The translations under genes and the position numbers were made by a program. Under the pieces are notes generated by a model, which ran no database searches, was not told the DNA's origin, and saw nothing but the letters and a program-made list of their open reading frames with translations. A stretch of 64,000 bases of DNA from Lachancea mirantina. Its lineage: Eukaryota > Ascomycota > Saccharomycetes > Saccharomycetales > Saccharomycetaceae. This document shows positions 20,467 through 30,689 of the stretch, one piece after another; positions within the stretch are counted from its first letter, which is position 1; the number at the start of each line of letters is the position of its first letter. The stretch is from assembly GCA_900074745.1 (NCBI GenBank), contig LT598467.1, positions 868,001 to 932,000 on the forward strand. The letters are read 5' to 3'.

Positions 20467-22905
20467 TTATTCATGGAAGGAATCTATTTCAGGTTCTTCT
20501 CCCTGAATGTCGTTTGCGTCCAGCACCCCGACGCCACTTCTGTTGGGAAGACTTACCAGTTTTTTTAAACTTCTTTTTCGGGATGGGGTCGAGGGTTTAG
20601 TTCCCGACTTCTCTACCCATTCGTATTTGTCTCCTTGCTTAACTGGCATGAATCCATCAGAACTACTTGTGCTTTGGGTTCGGTATGAATGCTGATCTTG
20701 AGGATTGTCTTTCGGATTTACAGGCGGACTCTGCGGTACCGGTGTAGTTGCTTTAAGAGCGGCGTCCGGTTGTGGATTGCCCCAAAATACTGAGTCTCGC
20801 AATCCAAGCGATGACTTTCTTGGGTCCTTGGGCAAGCTTCCCTCTTGGACAAGCTCGGTGTTCATAAGCTCCGCTGTCGTTACCGTTTTTAGAGAATTGT
20901 AGCTTTCCCTTCCACTTCGAGCAGCAGCAGGTGCGCTCGTGGAATACCTCCATGACTTTCTGTTAGTTGGCTTACTATTGAAGTACACTGAGGAAGTCCT
21001 GTTATTGCTGTCAAAGTATTCGTCATTTGGCGGCTGATCTAGCAATTGATCTTTGCTGCTTGTATTCAACGCACCGGGATAAACATCCGCAATTGGCGAT
21101 GAGCACGCGGATAAATTGTCTTTTTCGTTGATGGTTGACACGTCTGAAGCGCTCGAACCCTGTTCATCGAGCTTCATGGCGTTTAATGCACCTAAACGAC
21201 GTGCAGTGCTACTGTCGTCCACCGAATTCTCATCATCGAAGGGTGAGACAACTGGGAAAGCATTCGGCCTGTTGGCAGGGTTGTTTAGCTGAGGACCACT
21301 AATTGTTGGGCTGTTCTCCTTGTCATTCTCGGTTCCCTGTTGTTGCCTCTTCCTTCTCCACAGCAACAGCGCAAGTAAGCAGAGAAAGATGAATGCTAAT
21401 GGAATTGCCACACCGCAGCCAATTGCAACGGCTCGATTAGATTTGTGAGAGCTTTTCACACCACTTACCAGCGGTTTTGGAGCTGCAGAAGCAGACGCTG
21501 TCACAGACGAGGTACTAGAAACGGTACTGGATGGCGAGACAGTTGTAGACGACGCAGCAGTGGATGAAGAGCTGGAGGATGAAGATGTAATGTTTTTGTT
21601 TCTCGCGTTGACACCAATGATTTCAAAAGACAGAGTCTGACTTCTGGAACCCTGTTGAGCCAACACATTTACGCCCACACTGTCCAAAGAATTCGGAGTT
21701 GTACCTGCCAATGTGAGATTGCTCGAATGGTACGAGAGCCAAGAAGTAGAATCAGATGAGTTGGAGAAACTCACGGAGACATTAGTTTCTTGGAAATTAG
21801 TAAACTGGGATGGAAGCAGGGTGTAGCTAAACCATTGATCTCTTGTGGCGTTAGCGCCTGGTAACGAAGAAACTGCGAACAAAGTCTGAGTTGATTCCAC
21901 TGAGAAATCCAAGTAAACGACGTCGTTATATTTATCGAAAATACTGACACCGAAGCTGGAAGAATTCGTTGCTGAAGTTAAAGTTCCCTTCAGAGAATAA
22001 TTTTGTAGCGATACCCAATCTGGGGCATCTGAGAGTTGCACGGAACTTATATTATCCACTGAAACTGGGTTTCCATCCAAATAGACGTAATTTAGTGGAA
22101 TTTCATAGTCAAATTCTCCAGAATTAGACACATTGACAACTAAAGTGTTTTGAATAGAGGTCGAAAAATCGTGGGCTCCGACCACGAGATCGAAAACGAT
22201 TTCGGCACCGTCGTAATTAGGTGAATTGGACGCAATCAACGAGAAGGAGTAATCCAGTTCGGGTGCAATTTGAGAGTTAACCACAGGTGCGGTTCCACTG
22301 AAAGTGAGATCACTTTCGTCAAAAAACAACCAGTTGGGCAATGGGGCATGGTAAAGCTGAGAACGACCGTAAAATTGAGTATCGGCGTTCAAATTGTCAA
22401 AAGAATTACGTCCAAATGTGATATTGAACACTTGGCCGGGAGAAAGTTTCAATCCGTTTTTACCATTCGTAAACCCACTGTCCTTGAGAAGATTAAGTAA
22501 ATTGAAATTGGAGGCCACTTCGGGAACTGCATTGGGCCTGGAGACAAGTAAATCGTAGGTTTTGTTGAGTTGTTTGTTATCGGAGGGGTCAGTGCCTTGC
22601 AAGACTATACTAATAGTCGTGTCAGAGTCGTCACCGCCCAAAACCTGCTCGGACGGCTCCCCAGAGAGAGTTCTTGATGTTGGGTCGAAATTTAGCCAGG
22701 AAGGTAAATCAAACGCGTCATACTGAATTTGGACTTGACCGTTAACATTCGATTTGAGCGTATCGTTCGAAAACTGGAAAGAAAACTGTTCACCAACTTT
22801 CCCCACCGGAGGTAATTGTTCTTCAAACGAAAACGCCTCGTAAGGCTGACCCAGAACGCTTTGAGCCACCAGAGACAGCACAAAGACTACCAGTCTTCTG
22901 CGCAT
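20467..22905 (-). CDS. AXL2: Axl2, axial-budding plasma-membrane glycoprotein
   Basis: The protein has 812 residues from the ATG at 22905; the frame extends 17 codons further to a TTG that is not expected to be used. A signal peptide (about 1-19) is followed by cadherin-like repeats of the CADG type. A Ser/Thr-rich stalk comes next, then one membrane span near residues 490-513 followed by RRKRQQQ. The cytoplasmic tail shares ISGPQLNNPANRPN and KSWRY-like blocks with S. cerevisiae Axl2. Axl2 marks the axial bud site with Bud3, Bud4 and Bud10-dependent partners and is O-mannosylated by Pmt4. A cluster of G1-type promoter boxes lies about 230 bases upstream. Confidence 0.97.
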   Translation of the reverse strand: MRRRLVVFVLSLVAQSVLGQPYEAFSFEEQLPPVGKVGEQFSFQFSNDTLKSNVNGQVQIQYDAFDLPSWLNFDPTSRTLSGEPSEQVLGGDDSDTTISIVLQGTDPSDNKQLNKTYDLLVSRPNAVPEVASNFNLLNLLKDSGFTNGKNGLKLSPGQVFNITFGRNSFDNLNADTQFYGRSQLYHAPLPNWLFFDESDLTFSGTAPVVNSQIAPELDYSFSLIASNSPNYDGAEIVFDLVVGAHDFSTSIQNTLVVNVSNSGEFDYEIPLNYVYLDGNPVSVDNISSVQLSDAPDWVSLQNYSLKGTLTSATNSSSFGVSIFDKYNDVVYLDFSVESTQTLFAVSSLPGANATRDQWFSYTLLPSQFTNFQETNVSVSFSNSSDSTSWLSYHSSNLTLAGTTPNSLDSVGVNVLAQQGSRSQTLSFEIIGVNARNKNITSSSSSSSSTAASSTTVSPSSTVSSTSSVTASASAAPKPLVSGVKSSHKSNRAVAIGCGVAIPLAFIFLCLLALLLWRRKRQQQGTENDKENSPTISGPQLNNPANRPNAFPVVSPFDDENSVDDSSTARRLGALNAMKLDEQGSSASDVSTINEKDNLSACSSPIADVYPGALNTSSKDQLLDQPPNDEYFDSNNRTSSVYFNSKPTNRKSWRYSTSAPAAARSGRESYNSLKTVTTAELMNTELVQEGSLPKDPRKSSLGLRDSVFWGNPQPDAALKATTPVPQSPPVNPKDNPQDQHSYRTQSTSSSDGFMPVKQGDKYEWVEKSGTKPSTPSRKRSLKKLVSLPNRSGVGVLDANDIQGEEPEIDSFHE

Positions 22906-23846
22906 CCTACAAACTTCAATTATCAAGCGCTCTAACACCAGTGTCGCGCAAACCAACTGGACCTGTGGACCTAAACAGCGTTACAAGAATTACAAGATAT
23001 TTTAAAATGTACAAACCACTGTTAGAAAAGGCATTCCATCATTTGCCGATCCTTGAACATAACCCACAAGCAGTAACAGAATTCTTGTCACTTGGCTCAT
23101 CTCTAACTGCATCGGTGATCAGAAACGCCAAATTTCGCGACGCGTTTGGTAACTTTTCGCGTTTTGGCGTTTGTCGCTTGGAGATATGTACGTAATTTGA
23201 CACGAAATTCACCAAATCAACACGAAATCAACGTAAAATTGAACCATTAACGGTTAAGACCAAGAGCTTGTTGGAAGATTCGCAGGGTTTAGTGATCACT
23301 GTGGGTACGGATTCGAAATGGACCCTCTTCCCTCTTTATTTGATCGTTTTGGGCCGTCTTTCGAGTTGCCAAGCAAAAACGGCCCCGAGCGGCCTGCAAT
23401 GAGTACTGGCCTTTTGTAAGGCCATGCAAGGCGTTTAGGTAGTGGCTTGGCGTTTAGACGGTGATATTGAATCCTTGTATCAAGACATGACTTGTTTCAC
23501 ATGCTCATTGGAGTTGATGTCAGCGTCTTGAAGAAAAGATGCCATTTAATGTTTCAGACATCGTAGAAGGACGCTGACGAGGTTGACAAGGTGATGAATG
23601 ACTCTCCCAATAAACTGCGAGCTTTTCAAGTGGCTATTGAAGTTATCAGGGCGACATTCTTGCTGTCCTGGGCGGTCATCTCGATGTGAATCGTGAAAGC
23701 CGTGATCAGTGATATGACTTCTTGACGAAGGCCCCTATAGCTTTCTCACCATTTAAGCCAACCACCAACTAGGAACTTGTGAGAAAAAGGAGACATCACT
23801 GGCTACCTGTAAGGGCACATTCGCAGGAGCCTAATACATTAGAGTC
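22906..23846. other. AXL2-END3 divergent intergenic region
   Basis: About 940 bases shared by two divergent promoters. The SCB/MCB cluster at 23133-23161 is the one clear element. A frame over 22941-23195 begins with GTG and crosses that cluster, so I do not regard it as a gene. Nothing coding is supported from 23200 to 23846. Confidence 0.5.
23133..23161. promoter_or_regulatory. Cluster of SCB and MCB boxes upstream of AXL2
   Basis: Within 29 bases there are TTTCGCG (23133-23139), ACGCGT (23140-23145) and TTTCGCG again (23155-23161). On the AXL2 strand these read as CGCGAAA-type SCB and as MCB sites. They are bound by SBF and MBF in late G1, when AXL2 is expressed in S. cerevisiae. They lie 228-256 bases upstream of the AXL2 ATG. 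Confidence 0.7.
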
Positions 23847-25025
23847 ATGCCCAAGTTGGAACAATTTGAAATAAAAAAGTATTGGCAGATTTTTTCCGGT
23901 TTAAAACCTGAACAGAACAAGTTAAATCATGATCAAGTTTTACCGATTCTTTACAATTCTAAGCTAGATTCATCGATTTTGAACAAGATATGGTTCTTGG
24001 CAGATATCGACGATGACGATAATCTAGATTTTGAAGAATTCGTCATTTGTATGCGACTCATCTTCGATATGGTCAACAAAAATATCGACAGCGTTCCGGA
24101 AGAGCTTCCTGATTGGCTTGTACCGGGCAGCAAAGCGAGTCTAGTCAAAGAACGTGCCAAGAGAAAGCAAGCTGAGCGTGAACAATTGGGTTTACCTGGG
24201 ACGGAAACCTCTTCCGAAAACCACAGAACGCCTGTCGTCGAACAACGCTCTGAGCCAAAACAGGTGGACTGGTACATTTCTCCAGCCAATAAAGATCTGT
24301 ATACCAAGATTTTCGAGAAATGTAACGTCTTTACCGATGGAACTGTGTCTTTCCCCAGTCTTGCCAATGTGGTCAAAGCCGAGTTCCCGCAAGCGACCAC
24401 GTCAGAAATCGATCAAGTATGGAATTTGGTCAACCCTTCCAAATTGAAGTCTATGAACAAGGATCCTGCAGTTTACCTCATCCACATAATCAAACAGAAA
24501 AGTGATTTGGGCTGCTCGCTACCGACCGAGCTTCCTCATGCCCTCGCAGAGATTTGTAAACAGCAGAGAGCTTCTTACGACCTCAACTCTAGGCAGGCAG
24601 AAGTCAGACGCGGTCACAACAGCCGAATCACCTCTTCCGATATTGCTTCTAAAAAACCTCCAGCGCTTTCCAGGACAAGTGATCTGGAATCTGCTCCAGA
24701 GGGCTCGGATTGGGAAGTTGTGAAATTGAAACAAGAACTCGCTGAATTAGACTCAAAAATGGCTGGCGGCCGAAGCCAAGAATCAAGCGTTTCATCACTT
24801 GCACAGGATACAGATGACCTACGAAAGCAATTTGAGGATTTGTTAGCTTACAAACAAGAACAAATCACGAGGAGTCCCAATGCTTATCGCCCTCCAGTGA
24901 ATGCATCCAGCGTGTCAGACGACATTTATAGTATCGAACAACAAGTTGATGTCTTGGAGCAATACTTATCGAGCAAGAAACAAGAATTGGCGCACTTACA
25001 GGACGAGATACGTTCTTTGAGGTGA
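23847..25025 (+). CDS. END3: End3, EH-domain endocytic adaptor
   Basis: This 392-residue protein begins MPKLEQFEIKKYWQIFSGLK, matching End3 from its first residue. An EH domain with an EF-hand-like loop (DIDDDDNLDFEEF, near residues 53-65) lies at about 8-98. A second, weaker EH-like region lies at about 130-220. The C-terminus is a coiled coil ending in HLQDEIRSLR. End3 forms a complex with Pan1 and Sla1 that is needed for actin-driven endocytosis and cortical actin organisation. It is about 40 residues longer than the S. cerevisiae protein, mainly in the linker. Next to AXL2 and CCT2 it mixes YNL084C with the YIL140-142 genes. Confidence 0.96.
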   Translation: MPKLEQFEIKKYWQIFSGLKPEQNKLNHDQVLPILYNSKLDSSILNKIWFLADIDDDDNLDFEEFVICMRLIFDMVNKNIDSVPEELPDWLVPGSKASLVKERAKRKQAEREQLGLPGTETSSENHRTPVVEQRSEPKQVDWYISPANKDLYTKIFEKCNVFTDGTVSFPSLANVVKAEFPQATTSEIDQVWNLVNPSKLKSMNKDPAVYLIHIIKQKSDLGCSLPTELPHALAEICKQQRASYDLNSRQAEVRRGHNSRITSSDIASKKPPALSRTSDLESAPEGSDWEVVKLKQELAELDSKMAGGRSQESSVSSLAQDTDDLRKQFEDLLAYKQEQITRSPNAYRPPVNASSVSDDIYSIEQQVDVLEQYLSSKKQELAHLQDEIRSLR

Positions 25026-25156
25026 AATTCGCTCATGCACAATTATTCTCGAAAATATATATATAGCTCTATACCATCAACTGTTGATATTGCCCAATAG
25101 CTGGTCGCTCAGTTAGTTCCTCGATTTGATGTACACGACAACAACTTTAAAATTTC

Positions 25157-26823
25157 TTACATATGCCTTCTGTCAGCCGTCCTTGGTTTCGCACGGATGA
25201 TGTTATCTACTCTTAATAGAACCTCTGCTGCCTCCGAGGCTGAGCTCACAACGGCTTTTTTCAGCTTATAACTTTCAACAATACCCAATTCCCTCATATC
25301 GGCGATACTTCCGTTGTTCAGGTCGAGACCAGAAGTAGTCATACCGTTGTAAATGGATGATCTTAACTTAGCAACCAATTCGCTGCTATCGAAACCAGCA
25401 TTGTCAGCCAAAATAGTTGGAAGCTGCCTCAATGCACGAGCAAATGCTTCTACGGCTAGGGATTTTTTACCGTCCACATTTTGAGCTGCGGTGTCCACGG
25501 CTTTCGACATGATCATTTCAGCGCAACCGCCACCTAAAACGGTTCTAGTCTCTTTAGTGGTTTGAGACAAAACTGAAAGCGCGTCGTGAAGAGATCTTTC
25601 AGCCTCGTCGAGCATTTGCTCAGTGGCTGCTCTCAAGACTATTGTGCAAGCCTCGCCAGCTTTACAGCCGCTGAATTTAGTAAAAATTTCTTCACCAATC
25701 ATTATCTCTTCAATCAATTCGCACTCTCCTAGTTTGCATTTCTCAGGGTTATCGAAGGTGGAGACAACCTCACCACCCGTCACCAAAGCAAGTCTTTCAA
25801 CGCCTTCGAAGTCCGCATGCTCAATGGAGTTGATACAATGATCGGTGAAGAGTTGCTCAGGGTAGTCGTAGATCAATTGTCTGTTAATAAATGTGTTGAT
25901 GCCGAACTGAGCAATTTTGTCAATTTTTGTCTTCATTTTTAGTTTCTCCGCCTTCTCCAATTGCGCCAATTTGGAAGTGGAATCTACCTTAAACTTGGCA
26001 CCGAAAATCTTGACCTTGTCGGTGTCCAAAGACGTATTGGCAATCAAGATTTTGGCATTTTCAACACGTCTAGGTTGATTGTTACCAAACTTTTTTTGAA
26101 GAATGAAACCTTCATCGAGGAAAGAGTCCGAAAGTTTGCCGCCACTAATTTTGATAATTTGAATGTGCTCTAGGTTCGTGGATCCCCGCAAACGCATGAC
26201 TGCGTCGGCAGCCAATTTCGAAAAGTGTTCTTTGTCTTGCGACAGGATCTTAGACGACAACGTTGTCTTAGCGATATCGACCAGATCCCGGTAAAAAACA
26301 TCCTTGTCATTCGAATGGTCCGTAGCCACCTTTTGCAAAGCTTCTAGAGCGGCTTTCGAAGCTAACCTGAAACCCTCGATTATAGTCTGGGGATGAATTT
26401 TACCATGCTCTACCAATTTTTCAGCTTCACGCAGTAATTCTGCACTCAAGACCGTCACACTGGTAGTACCGTCACCAACTTCATCGTCCTGCACTTTACT
26501 AATATTCACCAACACTTTGGCTGCTGGATTATCTAGCGGAATCGATTTCAAAATTGTTGCGCCATCATTTGTCACCAGAGAACGGTCGCTGCTGGCACTT
26601 TGTAGCAGTTTGTCCATACCCTTCGGGCCTAGCGTTGTTTTCACAAGATCCCCAACCGCAATGGCGCCTACAAAAGCAGACATACGAGCGTTTTCAGCTC
26701 TTTCTTCAGATACTTGATCACCAAAAATTTGAACACTCTTTAAAACAAAAAAGAACCCGTTAGTAAACTGTTTCGACTAGTTCAAACTCCCACTTGACGA
26801 AATTCACAGCATAAACATACCAT
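25157..26823 (-). CDS. CCT2: CCT/TRiC chaperonin beta subunit, spliced
   Basis: The gene is split. Exon 1 is only ATG (26821-26823); exon 2 is 26737-25157. Joined, it encodes 527 residues beginning [17 protein letters not shown], the same length and start as S. cerevisiae Cct2. Without splicing the first Met is residue 20 and the conserved N-terminus is lost. Group II chaperonin motifs are clear: TLGPKGMDK near residues 40-48, NDGATIL, and GDGTTSV for ATP binding. TRiC folds actin and tubulin in the cytosol. The intron carries GTATGT and TACTAAC signals. Gene order fits YIL142W. Confidence 0.96.
26738..26820 (-). other. Spliceosomal intron directly after the CCT2 start codon
   Basis: The 83-base intron has a consensus 5' site GTATGT (26820-26815), a perfect branch point TACTAAC (26765-26759) and a 3' AG at 26739-26738 after a T-rich run. 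Removal joins ATG to an AGT codon and restores the full Cct2 N-terminus in frame. Confidence 0.93.
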
Positions 26824-27220
26824 TGCAAAACTGTAGACAAGTAAATCGGTCCTCTATTGCCCTTCAACGAGCCTGTGATGGTTTTTGAAAGTTATGTTCG
26901 CCACTACGAAGTGGGCGAAAATTCTTAAATTTCATTTGAAGATACTATCATTATAGACGTAAGTTGCCCTCGATATAAGAATTTCGGCGGCTAAATTCTT
27001 TCTTTCTCCTTTACACACCACATTTACTAAAGTTCACGATTCAAGATGGTTGATTCAAGGGCATAGGCAGTAATGGCAGCCTTTCTTTCGCTGAATAATC
27101 AAATTATATTTTCGTTGGCTGTATATCCAGCATTCTGCAATTCTCGTGCCTCGGGCTCCAAACGCTGATTACTGTACCACTTGGGCCTGAAATGTTCACT
27201 TATAGCTATGCCATTATACA
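26824..27220. other. CCT2 promoter and BUD22 3' region
   Basis: About 400 bases between two leftward genes. AT-rich stretches are compatible with a promoter. I see no further gene or clear site. Confidence 0.45.
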
Positions 27221-28696
27221 CTAAAATACAATCTTTTTGCCTTGAAACTTAGCATTCTTTTCTTTCTCCTCGGCTTGACGCTTTGCCTCCCAGGATGGAT
27301 GGATTGGTGCGTCCCTAGCGGGTTGAGATGACGTTTCCGGTTTAGAGTACCCTCCAGATCCGCGTTGTCCCTCAGGCTGTGCAGCTTGTTGAGCCCTGTC
27401 TCTCGCTTGACGTTTGGCGACTCTTTGCTCGTATTCTTCTTTTTTCTTTAACCTCTCGGCTATCTCTTGCTGCGCTTGGCGCTGCACATGGTTTGCATGT
27501 CTACCGTATTTTTGCTCCCAAATCTTCTGTCTGGCTCTTTGGCCACGTCTGTTCTTACGCTTGGATTGGTTAGAAGCCTGTTCAGCGGCGACTGCATCGT
27601 CTACGACATCGCGCTCGTCGTCTGATCCTCCACTATAGTAACCAATCATAAGCTCTGGGAGGTTGTGGGCCTTGTGTACCTTCAAAGGTGGTCGGTTGGC
27701 CGCTTTGTCGTCCTGTTCAGTTCCGCTTTCGCTGTTACTTTCACCTTCCTCTTCACTGCGCTCTTCATCTGTAACCTCGTTGTAATTCACATTGGGGTCC
27801 AATGCGTAGTCGGATTGCTCGTCTATTTCGTCATCAGATGCTACAAGCATGCCCTCGTATTGCTTGAGAATTTGTTCCTCTAGGAATTCGTCGTCAACGT
27901 CTTCCTGTCCTCGCCTTGGTTGCGCTAATACATTTGAAGATTTGTCCTCTTCCTCTTCCGACTCCGACCCAATCGAATTCAAACTGTCTTCGGCAACACC
28001 GGTAGTGGCGTTAGCTCCTTTGGCCTCTTTCTCCTTCCTCTTGCCTGATAGCACATCCAAAGATCGGTCAAATGTATCGAAAAGCTCTTTAAACTTAGCA
28101 GTGTTCATAGTTGAACTCAAAAGCTTGTCGCACCCTTTGATAGACATAACTGTCTCGTTCCAAATTTTGCTAGGATTATTAAAATCATTCTTATCCTGAA
28201 ATTGTCGAACGTATCCGCTCTCAGCAAGCCATTTGGGAGGATTTGTTTTTAACGCTTTTGTTGGAGCCAGCTTCGAAATCACAGCCTTGGTGACCTTAGA
28301 TACGGCTATCATTTCTGCAAATCGATGCAACGTAAACCGCTGTTCAATTGTCTTCAAAACTTTGAGTTTCTCACCATTCTTTGGATTTTTGTTCTTTTGA
28401 AGACTGTCCAATTGCTGTTGTAGAGAGCGCTCAAAAGTTGCGAGAACTTTGGATTTCAAATGGAACGTTTTCTTGAGTAAAATCTGGCATTTGAGATCAT
28501 CAAGTTGTCTTGAAACCGCCTCTAGATCATCCTGTTCAAGCAGTTTTGCCACCCTTTTCGATGTCTTTTTCCCCTTGGCATTAAACACTTTCGTGGTATT
28601 GTTCAGTCGTGGTTGAAATTCATCTAAAGTATTGTTCAAGCGGTGCAACCGGTACTCTAAGCTATCCAGCTTCAAGATCAGATTATCCTTGGCCAT
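27221..28696 (-). CDS. BUD22: Bud22, small-subunit ribosome biogenesis factor
   Basis: The protein has 491 residues. An N-terminal helical, Lys- and Leu-rich half (about 1-190) is followed by acidic stretches (SESEEEEDKSS, TDEERSEEEGES). The C-terminal tail is basic, with RKNRRGQRARQKIWEQKYG and a final FQGKKIVF. This matches the Bud22/SRF1 family, nucleolar factors required for 18S rRNA maturation. It is somewhat shorter than the S. cerevisiae protein. The promoter has two PAC boxes and an RRPE, the signature of ribosome-biogenesis genes. Next come SEC59 and CLU1, as in YMR014W-YMR013C-YMR012W. Confidence 0.93.
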   Translation of the reverse strand: MAKDNLILKLDSLEYRLHRLNNTLDEFQPRLNNTTKVFNAKGKKTSKRVAKLLEQDDLEAVSRQLDDLKCQILLKKTFHLKSKVLATFERSLQQQLDSLQKNKNPKNGEKLKVLKTIEQRFTLHRFAEMIAVSKVTKAVISKLAPTKALKTNPPKWLAESGYVRQFQDKNDFNNPSKIWNETVMSIKGCDKLLSSTMNTAKFKELFDTFDRSLDVLSGKRKEKEAKGANATTGVAEDSLNSIGSESEEEEDKSSNVLAQPRRGQEDVDDEFLEEQILKQYEGMLVASDDEIDEQSDYALDPNVNYNEVTDEERSEEEGESNSESGTEQDDKAANRPPLKVHKAHNLPELMIGYYSGGSDDERDVVDDAVAAEQASNQSKRKNRRGQRARQKIWEQKYGRHANHVQRQAQQEIAERLKKKEEYEQRVAKRQARDRAQQAAQPEGQRGSGGYSKPETSSQPARDAPIHPSWEAKRQAEEKEKNAKFQGKKIVF

Positions 28697-28757
28697 ATGA
28701 GAGTCTTAGTTAACTTTCCGAGGTCTCGTGCTTCTGTCGTGTTTCGATTCAGCCTCC

Positions 28758-28809
28758 GATGAGCTGCGATGAGCTCTTCTCTTTCAACCTTCATTACTGA
28801 AAAATTTTT
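28758..28809 (-). promoter_or_regulatory. Two PAC boxes and an RRPE upstream of BUD22
   Basis: GATGAGCT occurs at 28758-28765 and 28768-28775, and TGAAAAATTTTT at 28798-28809, all within 115 bases upstream of the ATG. PAC (bound by Dot6/Tod6) and RRPE (bound by Stb3) together are the promoter code of yeast ribosome-biogenesis genes. Confidence 0.75.
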
Positions 28810-30689
28810 GACACTATAGAGCGAAACCCAGGCGAACCACCAAGAACGTTGACAAGATCACCATGTGGACCTGTGAAGGCCTCCAGAACGTTGGAAATCA
28901 GCATAATCATTTTAGTGACTCGGTTCCATAACAAAATTATGTGGTAAAATACTCTAAGCTAGTTTTTGAACAGGAGGTCCCTACGACTACAAATATTCTA
29001 AGGGTCGGACAAGAGAATCGAGGGGCGTAACAAGAAAATCAGACTGACATGCAAATCGAATAGTTTTTAGTGAGTCTCTTCATTGACGATGTCTTGAAGT
29101 AGCTCATGTGTCATCATTCGAGGTAAAATAGGAAGTATCGGTTAGTGATAGGCAAATCGCATTTCATGGAAATATTCAATTGCTAATTGGTTTGCTTGAC
29201 CTCAAACAACGGAAGGACACATTCATGTGCTTTGATAAAAAATCAGTCTAAGTGCCCTGTCACAGGCAAATATCATCAACATTCCCAGACCAAACAAGTT
29301 AGGGAACAAACAGTTGACCGTCGTGATAAAAATGATCATCATAAACAAACACACATGCGATGTGTCTCGCGGAACTTCACTTTCCGGAAACCTTTAACTA
29401 TTGAAAGTCCATGACCTGGTATCGTTTTTATGTTTTCAAAGAGGCATCAGACGCGAAAATTTGACTTCATGAAAGAATCAGACATATGCTTGTCTTAAAA
29501 TTTTCGTACTCTCATCTTCTGCCCATTTCGTGATTGATCCGGAAGGAAAGACAAAGGACCTATTCGAAAATAGCCCCAAATAATATCGCGGCAGCATCTT
29601 CTGATGGTGCTCTCTTTCTACTTCCAAAATTACAATCGATATGAGGAAACGCTGTTGCAAAACCGCTCAATAGTCAGAAATGCATGAATGGTATATTTTT
29701 AGATTTTGTCTTCAGTGAGAAAAACCTCGATTCAGACTCGTCATCTAAAGGGTTCATCATACGAGAAAGCGCGAACAGGTTCCACATGGATGTAATTTTG
29801 TATTGTTTCAAGTAGTCTTTCGACAAACGATATCTTTGGGGACTAGTTTCGAAAAAGTTCAGCATTGAGAACAGATCAGTAACGTGGGGTTTCTAAGCCC
29901 ACTACAAGCGGTGTCACTCACGTGGCTTCTTTCCTTTGAAAAATGCCTCAGTGCCCAGTGCTGTGTCTCGTCATATGTACAGCTCATGCTAAACATAGAA
30001 TCACTCCTCTGCTCTTCCAAAACCTTGCAAAAACCCCTGTTTCCTACAAGGCTTCAAAATTCAAGCTCTTTCGCTGGACAGTCCTACAAGTCAGAAGTAG
30101 TGCAAAAACGTATCAACATATAAGCGTTCAGCCAGTAATTCCAGCTTTTGTTTTTGTTCAATCATCATTCAAGTAGGTCTCTTGTCCAACCACTTTGATA
30201 GTCTGTCGACTTAAACCGAGAAGGCCAATAATCTACACCACTGCACCTGCAGTATTTGCATTTAGATACGTCCCTCAGGAACATGATCGCTTTTCTAATC
30301 ATAAATGATTCAGAAACTCTAGTTTGTAATATTTCAATCTAGTCATCAGTGGACGTTCGAAGTGCGATTTTTCTGTAGCTATTTGCCAACTCCGGTTAAA
30401 GCCCCAAGCCTAACTTTCAAACATCCATTAACGGCTTTGATAATGAAGAGAAGCTTAATGTTTGCTCAAAATGGTTCGTCCTGGGCTCCTCGTTCTCCAA
30501 GAGAATAAAAAACAGAGAGTCGAAAAGAGTTCCTGTGATGTTAGCCCTTTTATATGAATTTTGAAAAAATTTTCACAAAATTCGGGTAACTCCATTTAAT
30601 ATGGGTAACAGATGTCATAGGGCAACTGCTCGAACCGGTAAATTTGGAATAACAACAGCCTAAAAAAGGGTCAAATCAAGTGTTTTGAA
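28810..30689. other. Gene-poor BUD22-SEC59 interval
   Basis: Nearly 1.9 kb between divergent genes, with no recognised gene, tRNA or LTR. Two reverse-strand frames of about 60 codons lie near each other (29674-29865 and 29478-29660) and have protein-like composition, but I cannot name them. The last few hundred bases presumably hold the SEC59 promoter. Confidence 0.4.

Noticed and set aside
22941-23195. Open frame of 84 codons between AXL2 and END3
   Set aside because: It begins with GTG, has no recognised homologue and runs across the G1 promoter boxes of AXL2; more likely chance.
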